A stretch of 64,000 bases of DNA, taken from assembly GCF_012033695.1 (NCBI RefSeq), contig NZ_JAAVJI010000007.1, forward strand, positions 162,144 through 226,143, in the 5' to 3' direction. The notes beneath the pieces were generated by a model. It was not told the origin of the DNA, made no database searches, and saw only the letters and a list, made by a program, of their open reading frames with translations. A program made the position numbers and the translations under genes. Below are positions 38,182 through 48,291 of the stretch, in pieces (positions within the stretch are counted from its first letter, which is position 1; each line of letters opens with the position of its first letter). The DNA comes from Pseudomonas quercus. Lineage in GTDB: Bacteria > Pseudomonadota > Gammaproteobacteria > Pseudomonadales > Pseudomonadaceae.

Positions 38182-38459
38182 CGACTACTTCTCCACTGAT
38201 GGTCGAAAACGCAGGGGCTCGCAGGCCCTGGGCCTAATGTAAAGGGAGCCTTCGCGCCGCGCAATGTATGCAACACATCGCACAACGGAGCGGCCTGGAA
38301 GGGAACAGGCTGCGTGTTAAGCCTGGCCTTATGGGCACGTAACAATCGGTAATAGCATTACGTGCTTTCTTTGGTTTCATCACGTACCAATCGCGCAAAA
38401 AGCCAACCGGGGTCGTGTAAGCTCCGGTGCCTTGGCACAACGGAACACCCGAGCCCTCC

Positions 38460-39596
38460 ATGCCCTTCGTACGTACCTCCTTGCAGGCCTTCCTCACCGT
38501 ACTCGCTGCCTGTGCGATGGCGTCAGGCTGCCGCCCTGCGGACGCTCCGCCTTCGGCGTCGCTACCCGTGGTCGACGTGGTCATCGCCGCACCTTCGGCC
38601 ACGGCGGCTACTGCCCTGTTGCCAGGCCGCCTGGAGCCCTATCGCCGTGCCCAGGTGCGCGCACGCGTGGAAGGGATCGTGCACAAGCGGGTGTATACCG
38701 AAGGGCAAGAAGTACAGGCAGGGCAATTGCTGTTCCGGATCGACCCCGCCCAGCTTGACGTGGACCTGGCAGCGGCCCAGGCCGAGCTTTCCCAGGCCAA
38801 GGCCGCGGCAGACGCCGCTGAAGACATCGCGCAACGCTCCCGGCAGTTGATCGCAGACCAGTCCATCAGCACCCAGCAGTACCGCAAGGATTTCTTCGCG
38901 GCAAAACAGGCACGCGCCTTGGAGGAATCAGCCCTGGCCAAGGTGCGTAGCGCACAGCTGCGGCGCGTGTACGCCGACGTGACGGCACCCATTGCCGGGC
39001 GCACCCGCAAGGCCGATGTCAGCGAAGGCGCCATGGTAGGCCAGAATGAAGGCACCGTGCTGACCACGGTGGAGCAGATCGACCCTTTGTACGTTGATTT
39101 CTCTGAACCCGTGTCGGCGTTTCTTGCGCTACGCCAGCAGCAGGTGGACAACCCCCAGGCCGGGCGTGAGGTGGGCCTGATACTGGCAAACGGCTCCCGA
39201 TACCCTGCCAAGGGCATTCTTGAATTCCAGGACTCTGCTGTGGACCCTAAAACCGACACGGTCACCCTGCGCGCCGTGGTGCCTAACCCGGATCGCCTGC
39301 TGTTGCCCGGCATGTATGTTCAGGTTGAAGTGGCGCGCCCCCAGGCGCCTCACACGGTGCTAGTGCCACAGCGTGCATTGGCTCGGGGGGCCGAGGGGGC
39401 TTATGTAATGGTCGAGCGCGACGGTGTGGCCCACCAGGTAAGCGTGAAGGCCGACGCACTGGAAGGCACACAATGGCGCGTGGAGGCCGGCCTGCTTGGC
39501 GGCGAACGGGTCATTCTCGATGGCGCTGCACTGAGCGATGGCCAGCCCGTAGCGCTCAAGGCACCCCCAGCATCGGTGGCGGTGAGCAACCCCTGA
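38460..39596 (+). CDS. RND efflux periplasmic adaptor (lipoprotein)
   Basis: About 378 residues. Lipoprotein signal with lipobox ASGC (Cys about 25), then biotinyl-lipoyl, hairpin and beta-barrel domains (YRRAQVRARVEGIVHKRVY, QIDPLYVDFSEPVSAFL, LLLPGMYVQVEVARP). It links an RND pump to an outer-membrane channel. ATG at 38460 is preferred to 38427, which would hide the signal peptide. Followed seven bases later by the pump gene. No outer-membrane partner or repressor is adjacent. Confidence 0.9.
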   Translation: MPFVRTSLQAFLTVLAACAMASGCRPADAPPSASLPVVDVVIAAPSATAATALLPGRLEPYRRAQVRARVEGIVHKRVYTEGQEVQAGQLLFRIDPAQLDVDLAAAQAELSQAKAAADAAEDIAQRSRQLIADQSISTQQYRKDFFAAKQARALEESALAKVRSAQLRRVYADVTAPIAGRTRKADVSEGAMVGQNEGTVLTTVEQIDPLYVDFSEPVSAFLALRQQQVDNPQAGREVGLILANGSRYPAKGILEFQDSAVDPKTDTVTLRAVVPNPDRLLLPGMYVQVEVARPQAPHTVLVPQRALARGAEGAYVMVERDGVAHQVSVKADALEGTQWRVEAGLLGGERVILDGAALSDGQPVALKAPPASVAVSNP

Positions 39597-39603
39597 GGAA
39601 GTC

Positions 39604-42600
39604 ATGTCCGCATTCTTTATCGATCGGCCTGTCATGGCCTGGGTACTGGCACTGCTCATTCTGTTGAGCGGCGGCTTTGCGGCGTCTCGCCTGGCGGTGG
39701 AGCGCTACCCCAATGTGGCGCCCCCCAGGGTGGGTATCGAAGCCTACTACCCTGGTGCCTCGCCACAGGTGATAGCCCGTACGGTTACGTCGGTGATCGA
39801 GCGAGAACTGAGCGGCATTCCAGGCCTGCTGTCGTTCAACTCCAGCAGTATCGAAGGCATGGCAAGCATCAACGTACTACTCGAACCGGGCACCAACACG
39901 CAGTTGGCAGCCGTAGAAGTGCAGAACCGCCTCAAGCGCGTCGAGGAGCGGCTGCCTGAAACCGTGCGCCGGCAAGGTATTTCAGTAGAGCAAAGCAGCC
40001 AGAGTTCGTTGCTGTATGTGTTGCTGACGGCCGACAATGCTCAGGTCACCGATGCCCACTTGGGCGATCTGGCGTCTACCTTGGTGCGGCCTGTGCTGCT
40101 ACGCCAGGAAGGCGTGGGGCAGGTGAGCCTGTGGAGCGCCGAATACGCCATGCGCATATGGCCCAATGTGCACAAGTTGACCGCAATGGGCGTGACCAGC
40201 ACGGAACTGGTAAACGCCATTTCCCTTCAGAACCAGCGCATTCCCCTAGGATCAGTGGGCGGCGCCCCAGCCCCGGCCAGCACGGCCCTCACCGCCCCGC
40301 TTGTAGTCGAGGAGCGGCTGGAAACGCCCCAGGCGTTCGGTAACATCGCCTTGCGTGTGAACAGCGACGGCTCGGCACTGCGGGTGGCTGATGTCGCCCA
40401 GGTGGAGCTGGGCGCCAGCAACTACGATTACCCGGGGTTCTACAACGGCCAGGCTAGCGCGGTAATGTCCATCAAGCTGGCGGCAAGCGCCAATGCCTTG
40501 GCTACGGCCGACCGAGTGAAAGCGGCATTGGCTGCGCTGGCCCCCCAGTTGCCCCCTGGTACGCACCTGCACACGGCCTACGACGGCTCTGCCTTTGTGA
40601 AACTGTCTTTGAAAAAAGTCGGTTACACCTTGGTGGAAGCGCTGGTACTGGTGTTCCTGGTGATGTGGCTGTTCCTGGGCAGCATTCGTGCGACCCTGGT
40701 GCCAGCACTGGTCGTACCTATTGCACTGGCAGGTACCTGCGGCGTGATGTGGGCCATGGGGTTTTCCCTCAATGTGCTCACCTTGTTCGGCATGGTATTG
40801 GCCATCGGCATCCTGGTCGACGACGCTATCGTGGTGGTGGAGAACGTAGAGCGCATCATGCGGGAGGAAGGCTTGCCGCCCCGTGACGCCACGCGCAAGG
40901 CCATGGGCCAAATCAGCGGCGCGATCGTCGCCATTACCCTGGTGCTGACCACGGTATTCCTGCCCATGGCCTTCCTGGACGGCGCCACGGGTGCCATTTA
41001 CCGGCAGTTCTCCGTGGCCCTTGCCGCCCCCATGGCCTTGTCCGCCTACTTGGCGCTTACCCTTACGCCTGCCCTTTGCGCGTCGTTTCTCAAGCCTGTG
41101 GATCGCTCCGCACACACCGCTGGGGCACTGGCGCGTTTGGGCGAACGGTTCTCCTCTGGCTATGCAAACGCCCTAGGTGGTGTGCTCAAGCGCCCCTTGC
41201 GTTTTCTAACCTTGTACGTGGCCTTGGCCGGGGTGCTGGTCGTGTTGTTTGTGCGCCTGGCAGGAGGGTTCCTCCCCAACGAAGACGAAGGCCGGTTTGC
41301 GGTGGTCATCCAGCTTCCTACCGGCTCCACTCAGGCGGCCACACGGGGCGTGCTGGACGAGGTGCAGGCTTACCTTCGCCAGATGCCTGGCGTGAAGCAT
41401 ATTTTCGCCATGCAGGGGTTCAGTTACTTTGGCGATGGCCAGAACACCGCCATGGCCTGGCCAGAGTTGCAGGACTGGGCCCAGCGGCAAGGGGCCGACC
41501 AGCAGGTGCAGGCCATGATAAAACGCCTGAACGACCACTTCGCGTCTGGCACCGCCACCTACCCTACCGCCTTGATAAAGGCGCTTCGCCCACCACCGAT
41601 CAATGGCCTGGGAAATAGCGAAGGTATCGAGCTTGAGTTGCAAGACCGTGCCGGCCTTGGCCCGCAAGCCTTGGCGGCTGCTGGGGAGCAACTGCTTGCC
41701 TGGGCTGCCCATGAGCCAGCGCTGGCCAACGTGGAGTTTTCAGGCCAAGGCAGTGTGCCGCAATTGCGCGTGAGCATAGACCGGCAAAAGGCCCAGAGCA
41801 TGGGTATTACCTTGGATGAGATCAACCAGACCCTGGCTACCCTGTATGGCTCACACTATGTGGGCGACTTCATTCATGACAACCAGGTGCGGCGGATTCT
41901 GGTGCAGGCGCGGGGCGAAGATCGCCAGCAGCCGGACAGCTTGTTGCAGGTCCGCGTGCGTAACAGCAGCGGAGATATGGTGCCGCTGGCCAGCTTCGTG
42001 AGCCTGCATTGGACCCAAGACGCACTCAGCGTTGACCGCTACAACGGTTTTGCCTCTATGGCCCTGAGCGGCAGCGCCGCACCCGGCTACAGCTCCAGCC
42101 AAGCCATGGCCGCCCTTGCCGGCCTGGTAGCGCGTTTGCCGGCAGGTTTTGGCTATGAATGGTCCGGGCAGAGTTATCAGGAACAGGTATCCGGCCAGCA
42201 GGTGCCAATGCTGTTCGGGCTGTCCATTCTTATCGTATTCCTGTGCCTGGCTGCCCTGTACGAAAGCTGGGTCACGCCGCTCAGCGTTATCCTGGCCATC
42301 CCTTTAGGCGTACTGGGCGCCTTCCTGGCCACCACCGTGTCAGGGCTGCCCAATGACCTGTATTTCAAAGTGGGCGTGGTCACGGTAATCGGCCTTTCAG
42401 CCAAGAATGCCATCCTGATCGTAGAAGTGGCGCAAGCGTTGATTCATCAAGGCCAGCCTGTTAACCAAGCACTGATAAGCGCTGCACGCATGCGCCTGCG
42501 GCCCATTGTGATGACCTCCTTGGCCTTCATGATGGGGGTGCTGCCCTTGGTATTCGCCAGCGGCGCGGGTTCAGCCAGCCAACGTGCCATCGGCACTGCC

Positions 42601-42726
42601 GTGTTTGGTGGGATGCTCAGCGCAACAGTGCTCACGCTGTTGTTCGTGCCACTGCTGCATGCGGGGGTGATGAAGCTAAGGCAGCCTCGCCGAGCGCTGG
42701 CGCACGCCGGAGGCTCGAGCACCTGA
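39604..42726 (+). CDS. RND multidrug efflux pump, HAE1 type
   Basis: A 1040-residue twelve-helix pump. FFIDRPVMAWVLALLILLSGG is the first helix, and GMVLAIGILVDDAIVVVENVERI is helix 4 with its proton-relay Asp pair. Two large periplasmic loops are present, and the C-terminal helices contain VVTVIGLSAKNAILIVEVAQ. GAGGAAG precedes the ATG. Length and motifs are normal for MexB/AcrB relatives. Proton-driven export of hydrophobic toxicants is expected. Confidence 0.93.
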   Translation: MSAFFIDRPVMAWVLALLILLSGGFAASRLAVERYPNVAPPRVGIEAYYPGASPQVIARTVTSVIERELSGIPGLLSFNSSSIEGMASINVLLEPGTNTQLAAVEVQNRLKRVEERLPETVRRQGISVEQSSQSSLLYVLLTADNAQVTDAHLGDLASTLVRPVLLRQEGVGQVSLWSAEYAMRIWPNVHKLTAMGVTSTELVNAISLQNQRIPLGSVGGAPAPASTALTAPLVVEERLETPQAFGNIALRVNSDGSALRVADVAQVELGASNYDYPGFYNGQASAVMSIKLAASANALATADRVKAALAALAPQLPPGTHLHTAYDGSAFVKLSLKKVGYTLVEALVLVFLVMWLFLGSIRATLVPALVVPIALAGTCGVMWAMGFSLNVLTLFGMVLAIGILVDDAIVVVENVERIMREEGLPPRDATRKAMGQISGAIVAITLVLTTVFLPMAFLDGATGAIYRQFSVALAAPMALSAYLALTLTPALCASFLKPVDRSAHTAGALARLGERFSSGYANALGGVLKRPLRFLTLYVALAGVLVVLFVRLAGGFLPNEDEGRFAVVIQLPTGSTQAATRGVLDEVQAYLRQMPGVKHIFAMQGFSYFGDGQNTAMAWPELQDWAQRQGADQQVQAMIKRLNDHFASGTATYPTALIKALRPPPINGLGNSEGIELELQDRAGLGPQALAAAGEQLLAWAAHEPALANVEFSGQGSVPQLRVSIDRQKAQSMGITLDEINQTLATLYGSHYVGDFIHDNQVRRILVQARGEDRQQPDSLLQVRVRNSSGDMVPLASFVSLHWTQDALSVDRYNGFASMALSGSAAPGYSSSQAMAALAGLVARLPAGFGYEWSGQSYQEQVSGQQVPMLFGLSILIVFLCLAALYESWVTPLSVILAIPLGVLGAFLATTVSGLPNDLYFKVGVVTVIGLSAKNAILIVEVAQALIHQGQPVNQALISAARMRLRPIVMTSLAFMMGVLPLVFASGAGSASQRAIGTAVFGGMLSATVLTLLFVPLLHAGVMKLRQPRRALAHAGGSST

Positions 42727-42736
42727 TACCTCAGGG

Positions 42737-42782
42737 CCGATTGGTGAATGCGGCAGCACTGCTGCCGGCATTCACCAATCGG
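42737..42782. terminator. Long inverted repeat between convergent genes
   Basis: Arms CCGATTGGTGAATGC (42737-42751) and GCATTCACCAATCGG (42768-42782) are perfect complements. An inner CGGCAG/CTGCCG stem extends the hairpin to a near-perfect stem of about 20 pairs with a small loop. It lies between the RND pump and the leftward symporter gene. No T-tract on either side; probably a bidirectional terminator or transcription block. Confidence 0.6.
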
Positions 42783-42794
42783 CGATGCTCAGGC

Positions 42795-44297
42795 TCAGTC
42801 GATACGAGGGTGCTGTTGCACCAGCAGGTCTCGCTTGGCCTGCAGTTCCTTGAGCTGTTGATCGATGTCCTCGATCTTCTGCTCGATGTTGTCATGGTGT
42901 TCCTGCAGCAGCTCCTTGGCTTCGTCCAGGTCCGACGCTGTGGGTGCGGCGCCGCGCAAGGGCTTGTTGGCGGTTTCTTTCATGGTAATGCCCGTTACCA
43001 GGCCAATTACTGCCACCACCATCAGGTAGTAGGCGGGCATGTACAGGTTATTGGTGGTTTCCACCAGCCAGGCAGCCAGCGTGGGGGTAAGGCCGGCGAT
43101 CAGTACCGAAATATTGAAGGCGCTGGCCAACGCACTGTAGCGGATGTGGGTGGGGAACATGGCTGGCAATGTGGAAGCCATCACGCCGATAAAGAAGTTC
43201 AGCACCACGGCCAGTATCAGCAGGCCAGCGAAGATAAGCCCCAGCTTGCCACTGGTAATGAGCATGAAGGCCGGAATCGCCAGGCAGAACAACGCGATAC
43301 TGCCGCAGACAATAAAGGGCTTGCGGCCAATCTTGTCACTGAGCCGCCCAATCAGCGGCTGCACGAACAGCATGCCCACCATGATTGCGATAATGATCAG
43401 CACGCCGCGGTCTTCGCTATAGTGCAGGTTATGGGACAGGTAGCTGGGCATGTAAGTGAGCAGCATGTAATAGGTCACGTTAGTGGCAACCACCACGCCC
43501 ACGCAGGTGATCAGGCTGCGCCAGTATTTGGTGGCCACTTCCTTGAACGACACCTTCGGGCCATCGGCCAGCCCTTCTCGGTCACCCTGCTCCAGCTTCT
43601 CCACGTGCTGCTGGAATGCTGGCGTTTCTTCCAATGCATTACGCAGGTACAGGCCAAGCAGGCCCAGCGGCAAGGCTAGGAAGAACGGCAGGCGCCAGCC
43701 CCACTCCTGGAACTTGTCTTCACCCAACACGGTGGAAATGGCGACCACCACACCCGCACCGAACACAAAACCGGCAATGGAGCCGAAGTCCAGCCAACTG
43801 CCCAGGAACCCGCGCTTACGGTCAGGCGCGTATTCAGCCACGAAGATGGAGGCACCCGTGTACTCGCCCCCTACCGAGAAACCTTGGGCCATCTTGGCCA
43901 GCAGCAGCAAGATGGGCGCCCAGATGCCAATGGAGGCATAGGACGGGATCAAGCCAATGGCAAAGGTGCTCAGCGACATGATCACAATAGTGGCCGCCAG
44001 CACCTTCTGCCGACCATAGCGGTCCCCCATGGCACCGAAGAACAGGCCACCCAAGGGGCGTATCAGGAAGGGCACAGAGAAGGTTGCCAGCGCGGCGACC
44101 ATCTGCACACTTGGGTCTGCGCTGGGGAAGAACACCTTGCCCAGTACATAGGCTACAAAGCCGTATACGCCAAAATCGAACCATTCCATGGCGTTGCCCA
44201 AGGCAGCGGCGGTGATTGCCTTACGCATCTTGGCGTCATCGACAATGGTGATGTCCTTCAAACCAAAAGGTTTGACACGCTTCTTGCTTAGTTTCAT
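42795..44297 (-). CDS. proP: Osmolyte:H+ symporter, ProP-like
   Basis: A 500-residue twelve-helix MFS transporter of the MHS family: ALGNAMEWFDFGVYGFVAYVLGKVFF, PLGGLFFGAMGDRYGRQKVLA and GGEYTGASIFVAEYAPDRKRGFLGS. The C-terminal tail (SDLDEAKELLQEHHDNIEQKI, in part) is a heptad-repeat coiled coil, as in the osmosensor ProP. It imports proline or betaine under osmotic stress. ATG at 44297 has AGGAAAG upstream. Confidence 0.88.
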   Translation of the reverse strand: MKLSKKRVKPFGLKDITIVDDAKMRKAITAAALGNAMEWFDFGVYGFVAYVLGKVFFPSADPSVQMVAALATFSVPFLIRPLGGLFFGAMGDRYGRQKVLAATIVIMSLSTFAIGLIPSYASIGIWAPILLLLAKMAQGFSVGGEYTGASIFVAEYAPDRKRGFLGSWLDFGSIAGFVFGAGVVVAISTVLGEDKFQEWGWRLPFFLALPLGLLGLYLRNALEETPAFQQHVEKLEQGDREGLADGPKVSFKEVATKYWRSLITCVGVVVATNVTYYMLLTYMPSYLSHNLHYSEDRGVLIIIAIMVGMLFVQPLIGRLSDKIGRKPFIVCGSIALFCLAIPAFMLITSGKLGLIFAGLLILAVVLNFFIGVMASTLPAMFPTHIRYSALASAFNISVLIAGLTPTLAAWLVETTNNLYMPAYYLMVVAVIGLVTGITMKETANKPLRGAAPTASDLDEAKELLQEHHDNIEQKIEDIDQQLKELQAKRDLLVQQHPRID

Positions 44298-44466
44298 GCA
44301 TCTTTCCTGGCTGGGGTCGAGCGACGGCTTGTTCGCGCATACAGAACGGGTAGCCGCGTGTGCGCTATTGAAGCTCAGACAATGGGGCGCTAAATAATTC
44401 ACCCGTTGTTTAGCGTCAAGTGCAGTTGTACCTTCTCAAGCCGTCCCTTATGAACAGAGCCCCGTA

Positions 44467-45312
44467 ATGCCGCAAACCACACCACACGTTCTGAGCCTTC
44501 GCACCCTGAACGCCGCTGACGTGCCGGCTGCCTACACATTGTCCAGGGCATTGGGCTGGGCCCATCGGCAGGAAGACTGGGCCATGCTGCAGCGCTGTGC
44601 AGAAGGCGTTGTGGCTGAGTGCAACGGCGAGGTGATTGGAACGGCGTTTGCGTGCCATCAAGGCGCGTTTTCTACCATTGGCTTGGTGATCGTAAGCGCT
44701 GCCCACCAAGGCAAAGGCATTGGCCGCCAGCTGATGAATCAGGTACTGGGCACCCTAGGCCCACGCACGGCGCTGCTCAATGCCACTGAAGAAGGCGCCC
44801 GGCTTTATGAGCGTATGGGGTTCACAACCTATGGGCATGTGGCGCAGTGGCAGGGCCTGGCGCCTGAGTCTGTAAAAATGGACGACCATTGCCGTGCGCT
44901 CACACCGGCCGATACCCCTCGACTGCTAACCCTGGCGGCGGCGGGCAGTGGCCTGGACCGCCAGCACGTGCTGGCTGACGTTTTGCCTACGGTGGTTCAG
45001 GGTGTAGGAATTGAACAGCAGGGTCAGTTGCACGCGTTCGCACTGCTGCGCCCCTTTGGCCGCGACCTGGGCCTAGGCCCGGTCATTGCTCAGGATGAGG
45101 AACAGGCCAAGGCGCTGGTGCTGGCGTTGCTAGGCACGGTGCCGGGGCGGTTCGTACGTGTGGACATTCCCAGCACCTGCGGGTTGGCAAGCGTGTTGGC
45201 ACAGCAGGGGCTGGTACAGGTAGGCACGGTCGCTCAAATGACCACAGGGCCCGTGCCGCAGCCCCGTGAAGGCGTGTGCCAGTTTGCCTTGTTGAGCCAG
45301 GCGCTGGGCTAG
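44467..45312 (+). CDS. GNAT-family acetyltransferase
   Basis: A 281-residue two-domain protein. The N-terminal GNAT fold has the acetyl-CoA loop VSAAHQGKGIGRQLMNQVL and LLNATEEGARLYERMGFTTYGH. The C-terminal half (from about residue 145) is the second domain found in this bidomain subfamily. Substrate unknown. Confidence 0.85.
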   Translation: MPQTTPHVLSLRTLNAADVPAAYTLSRALGWAHRQEDWAMLQRCAEGVVAECNGEVIGTAFACHQGAFSTIGLVIVSAAHQGKGIGRQLMNQVLGTLGPRTALLNATEEGARLYERMGFTTYGHVAQWQGLAPESVKMDDHCRALTPADTPRLLTLAAAGSGLDRQHVLADVLPTVVQGVGIEQQGQLHAFALLRPFGRDLGLGPVIAQDEEQAKALVLALLGTVPGRFVRVDIPSTCGLASVLAQQGLVQVGTVAQMTTGPVPQPREGVCQFALLSQALG

Positions 45313-45334
45313 GGCCGACGCCTGGCCAGCCGCC

Positions 45335-46396
45335 TCAAGGGATCAGCTTGAGTTTGCGCAGCCGTTCGAACACCTCGAAGAAGGCCGCATCACTGGCTTG
45401 ATAGGACAGGAAGCCCAGTTGGCGGCTCTTGGACATGTCTGTGACCACCTCGATAGGCCGGCCCAGGTCGGCGTCGGTGTGCCACGGCGAAACCAGACGA
45501 GTGATGTCCGTTTCAGCCAGCCCCTGCTCCTCAGCCAAGGCTTTCCACACCGGTGCATCATTGGCCATCTGCTCTTCCAACGGCACCGCCGTACCGTCAT
45601 AGGGCGCCGCTTCCACGCCGAACCATTCGGCCAGTTGGGACCACATCCAGCTCCAGCGGAACACGTCGCCATTAACGATGTTGAAGGCTTCGTTAGCAGC
45701 GGCCGGTGTGGTGGCAGCCCAGAGCAGCTGCCGCGCCAGCTGCCGTGCGTCGGTCATGTCCGTGAGGCTGTTCCACTGCGCGGCCGAGCCTGGAAAACGG
45801 AAAGGCCGGCCGGTGTGGCGGCACAGGCTGGCGTACACCGCCAGAGTGGTCGCCATGTTCATGGCATTGCCCACAGCAACGCCGGTAATGGTGTGCGGGC
45901 GGTGCACGCTCCACGTGAAGCCATCACGCTCGGCGGCCGTGAACACTTCGTCTTCCTGGGCATAGTAGAAGTTGTCCACATCCAGGCGGGGCTGCGATTC
46001 ACGGAACGGCGTCTGCGGCAGGGTGCCTTTGCCGTAGGCTTCGAATGGCCCCAAGTAATGCTTAAGGCCAGTTACCAATGCCACGTGACGAACGCTGCCT
46101 GCGGGGCGCAGCGCGTCCAGCACGTTGCGCACCATGGCTGCGTTGACCTTGATGTTCTCTGCTTCCGTGGCCTGGCGCGACCAGGTGGTGATAAACACAT
46201 GGGTAGGCGCAAGCCCGGCCAGGGCCTTGGCCAGGTCGGCTGGGTCCATCAAATTGGCCGCGACGGGGGTGAAGCCCTCTCGGGCCTGGGGCGTGCGCGC
46301 CAGCCCTGCCACCTGCCAGCCTTCGTTGATCAGCAGGTCGGTAATGGCACTGCCCACGATACCGCTGGCGCCTACAACCAATGCAACATTCGACAT
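45335..46396 (-). CDS. SDR-family reductase, PRISE/5-beta-reductase type
   Basis: A 353-residue NAD(P)-binding protein with VALVVGASGIVGSAITDLLI at the N-terminus, TGLKHYLGPFEAYGKG in the middle and NFYYAQEDEVF, which holds the unusual active-site Tyr of the PRISE group (enone reductases related to iridoid synthase). The substrate in bacteria is unknown. Complete and free-standing. Confidence 0.85.
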   Translation of the reverse strand: MSNVALVVGASGIVGSAITDLLINEGWQVAGLARTPQAREGFTPVAANLMDPADLAKALAGLAPTHVFITTWSRQATEAENIKVNAAMVRNVLDALRPAGSVRHVALVTGLKHYLGPFEAYGKGTLPQTPFRESQPRLDVDNFYYAQEDEVFTAAERDGFTWSVHRPHTITGVAVGNAMNMATTLAVYASLCRHTGRPFRFPGSAAQWNSLTDMTDARQLARQLLWAATTPAAANEAFNIVNGDVFRWSWMWSQLAEWFGVEAAPYDGTAVPLEEQMANDAPVWKALAEEQGLAETDITRLVSPWHTDADLGRPIEVVTDMSKSRQLGFLSYQASDAAFFEVFERLRKLKLIP

Positions 46397-46652
46397 CTGT
46401 ATTTTCCTCTTACCTGAACATAACAGTTAGGTGATGGACAGCCGGTGCGGGCGGGTAGCACCAAAAACCTGAAGGCCCGTATACCCGAACTAATCAGGCA
46501 AGCGGGCTATTACTCCCTTGTATTACCGAGGTAAATGGCACTTTGCCCACCCGCTGAACGGCGTTCAAGGGCAATCGATCGCGGCAGATAGCAGGGTATC
46601 GCCCTCCCCGCTCGCTCAGGATCGGACAGGGCCACCTGCTGACCTATTACGG

Positions 46653-47315
46653 ATGTCTACCATGATCGACTTAAGTGTTTGGGACTTGATTCTCCCCATT
46701 GGCACCCCCGCTCAGGAAGTGGCTGCCAAGCAGCTGAGCACCTTTACCAACCCTTACTTCCAGAACAACGGCAGCGGCCTTGTGCTGTGGGCCCCTGTGA
46801 CTGGTGCGCAATCGGGCAGCAGCCACTTCCCGCGCAGTGAGATGCGCGAGGTGAACAAAAGCGGTAGCCAGCGCAATTGGAAATACAACAGTGGCACCAA
46901 CGAAATCAGTGGCAAGGTGGCCGTGAACCAAGTGCCGTCCGAAGGCAAGGTGGTAGTGGCTCAGATCCATGCCAAGGATGCCGAATCCCCGTTGCTCAAG
47001 CTTCAATACCGCTATGCCAAGGGCGTAGGCAACGTCGACATCACTTGGCGCAAGAAGCCGGGCGATGACAAGTCCCCGATCATCTACACCTTGAAAAACG
47101 TGCCCTTGGGCCAGCCTTTCACCTACGACATCAAGATGATTAACACTGGGGAAGTCACGGCCATTATCAATGGCGTTGCCACCCAGGTGACCCTGGACAA
47201 CAAATGGCAGCCCTATTCATTCTTCTTCAAGGCGGGCAACTACACGCTGGACCATACCGGTTATGCCACTGAAGGTGGCCGTGTGACCTATTACGAGTTG
47301 AAGACCAAACACTGA
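46653..47315 (+). CDS. Alginate lyase-like, polysaccharide lyase family 7
   Basis: About 220 residues. PL7 blocks are FPRSEMREV (catalytic Arg and Glu), VAQIHAKD (Gln-x-His) and YSFFFKAGNYTLDHT (catalytic Tyr region). It would cut alginate or a related uronan by beta-elimination. It starts at MSTMIDLSVWDL with no signal peptide, so it is cytoplasmic or exported by another route; GGATG-type spacing upstream is poor. The open frame extends upstream 45 codons but these are not signal-like. Confidence 0.85.
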   Translation: MSTMIDLSVWDLILPIGTPAQEVAAKQLSTFTNPYFQNNGSGLVLWAPVTGAQSGSSHFPRSEMREVNKSGSQRNWKYNSGTNEISGKVAVNQVPSEGKVVVAQIHAKDAESPLLKLQYRYAKGVGNVDITWRKKPGDDKSPIIYTLKNVPLGQPFTYDIKMINTGEVTAIINGVATQVTLDNKWQPYSFFFKAGNYTLDHTGYATEGGRVTYYELKTKH

Positions 47316-47320
47316 TTACA

Positions 47321-47356
47321 CAGGGGCTTGTTCGCAGGGTGCCCCTGCTCCTACAC
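47321..47356. repeat. REP-like hairpin or terminator
   Basis: CAGGGGC (47321-47327) pairs with GCCCCTG (47341-47347), followed by CTCCTACAC. This is a partial copy of the Pseudomonas REP motif between convergent genes. Confidence 0.45.
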
Positions 47357-47403
47357 AACCAGCGCATTAACCTGTTGGACCGGGCAAAGCCCGGGAAACG
47401 GGC

Positions 47404-48291
47404 TTAGTACCAAAGCCGCACGCCCACCACCAAGCGTGCTTCTTCGGCGTCGTCGCCTTCTTCCCGGGCATAGTCCAGGGTACGGCCGTAACTTTTGGTC
47501 CAGTTCACACCGATGTAAGGCGCGATTTCAGGCATGATTTCGTAGCGCAGCCGCAGGCCGGCTTCAAGGGTGGACAAGCCGCTGCCCTGCTGGCGCACCG
47601 GGTCGTTACGGCTGAAGAAGTTGGCTTCCATGCGAGGCTGGAGCACGAGCGAGCTAGTAATGGCCAGGTCGTACTCGCCCTCAAGCCGTAGCGACGTTTG
47701 GTGGTTTTCACCCAGGTAGAACGTCGCTTCGGTGTCCAGGTCTGCCAGGGGTTCGCCCTGTACACCGAACGCGGCCCAGGTTTGCGGGCTTTCGGGTTTG
47801 AAATCCTGACGCACACCCCCCAACAGCGTCCACCACGGTGTTACCGCATGGCCATACAGGGCCTGCAACTCAGCCTGCTCGGTGTGGCCATTGGTGCGTT
47901 CGCCCTGGGAGCGAAGCCACAGGCGGTCCACGTCACCTCCAATCCAGCCTTCGGCGTCCCAAGACAGGGCCGTGCCTTCATCGGCTTTCTGGTACTCCAA
48001 CCGGTCAAACAGCCAGTAGGCACGCAGGTCGCTGTCCTGCAATGCATGGCCGGGCACATCCGGGAAGGCAGCGGCGCGCTCGGCGGCGGTGGGCGTAGGT
48101 AGCGCTGGCGCGGCGGCAGGTGCGGCCTGGGCCGGGGCCGCATTGTGGCTCATGGTGCCGTGGTCCATGCCTTTCATGGCACTGTGGTCCATGCCTGGCA
48201 TCGCGCTGTGGTCCATCCCAGGCATGCTTTCGGCAGCCAGGGCCGGGCCGGCGCACAGGCTCAGCATCACTAACAGGGCAGGCTTATTCAT
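47404..48291 (-). CDS. copB: Copper resistance outer-membrane protein CopB
   Basis: About 295 residues. Signal peptide, then Met/His repeats that bind copper ([18 protein letters not shown]), then a beta-barrel domain ([28 protein letters not shown]) and a C-terminal aromatic (LWY). The start at 48291 lies inside the end of copA (eight-base overlap), so the two are translated together. Works with CopA to sequester periplasmic copper. Confidence 0.92.
   Translation of the reverse strand: MNKPALLVMLSLCAGPALAAESMPGMDHSAMPGMDHSAMKGMDHGTMSHNAAPAQAAPAAAPALPTPTAAERAAAFPDVPGHALQDSDLRAYWLFDRLEYQKADEGTALSWDAEGWIGGDVDRLWLRSQGERTNGHTEQAELQALYGHAVTPWWTLLGGVRQDFKPESPQTWAAFGVQGEPLADLDTEATFYLGENHQTSLRLEGEYDLAITSSLVLQPRMEANFFSRNDPVRQQGSGLSTLEAGLRLRYEIMPEIAPYIGVNWTKSYGRTLDYAREEGDDAEEARLVVGVRLWY

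Noticed and set aside
40252..41115. Leftward frame of 287 codons opposite the RND pump
   Set aside because: Antisense shadow, rich in Gln/His/Gly, no ribosome site.
42741..43679. Rightward frame of 312 codons opposite proP
   Set aside because: Antisense shadow; starts within the inverted repeat and shows no domain.
45398..46417. Rightward frame of 339 codons opposite the SDR gene
   Set aside because: Antisense of a complete reductase; composition typical of high-GC shadow frames.
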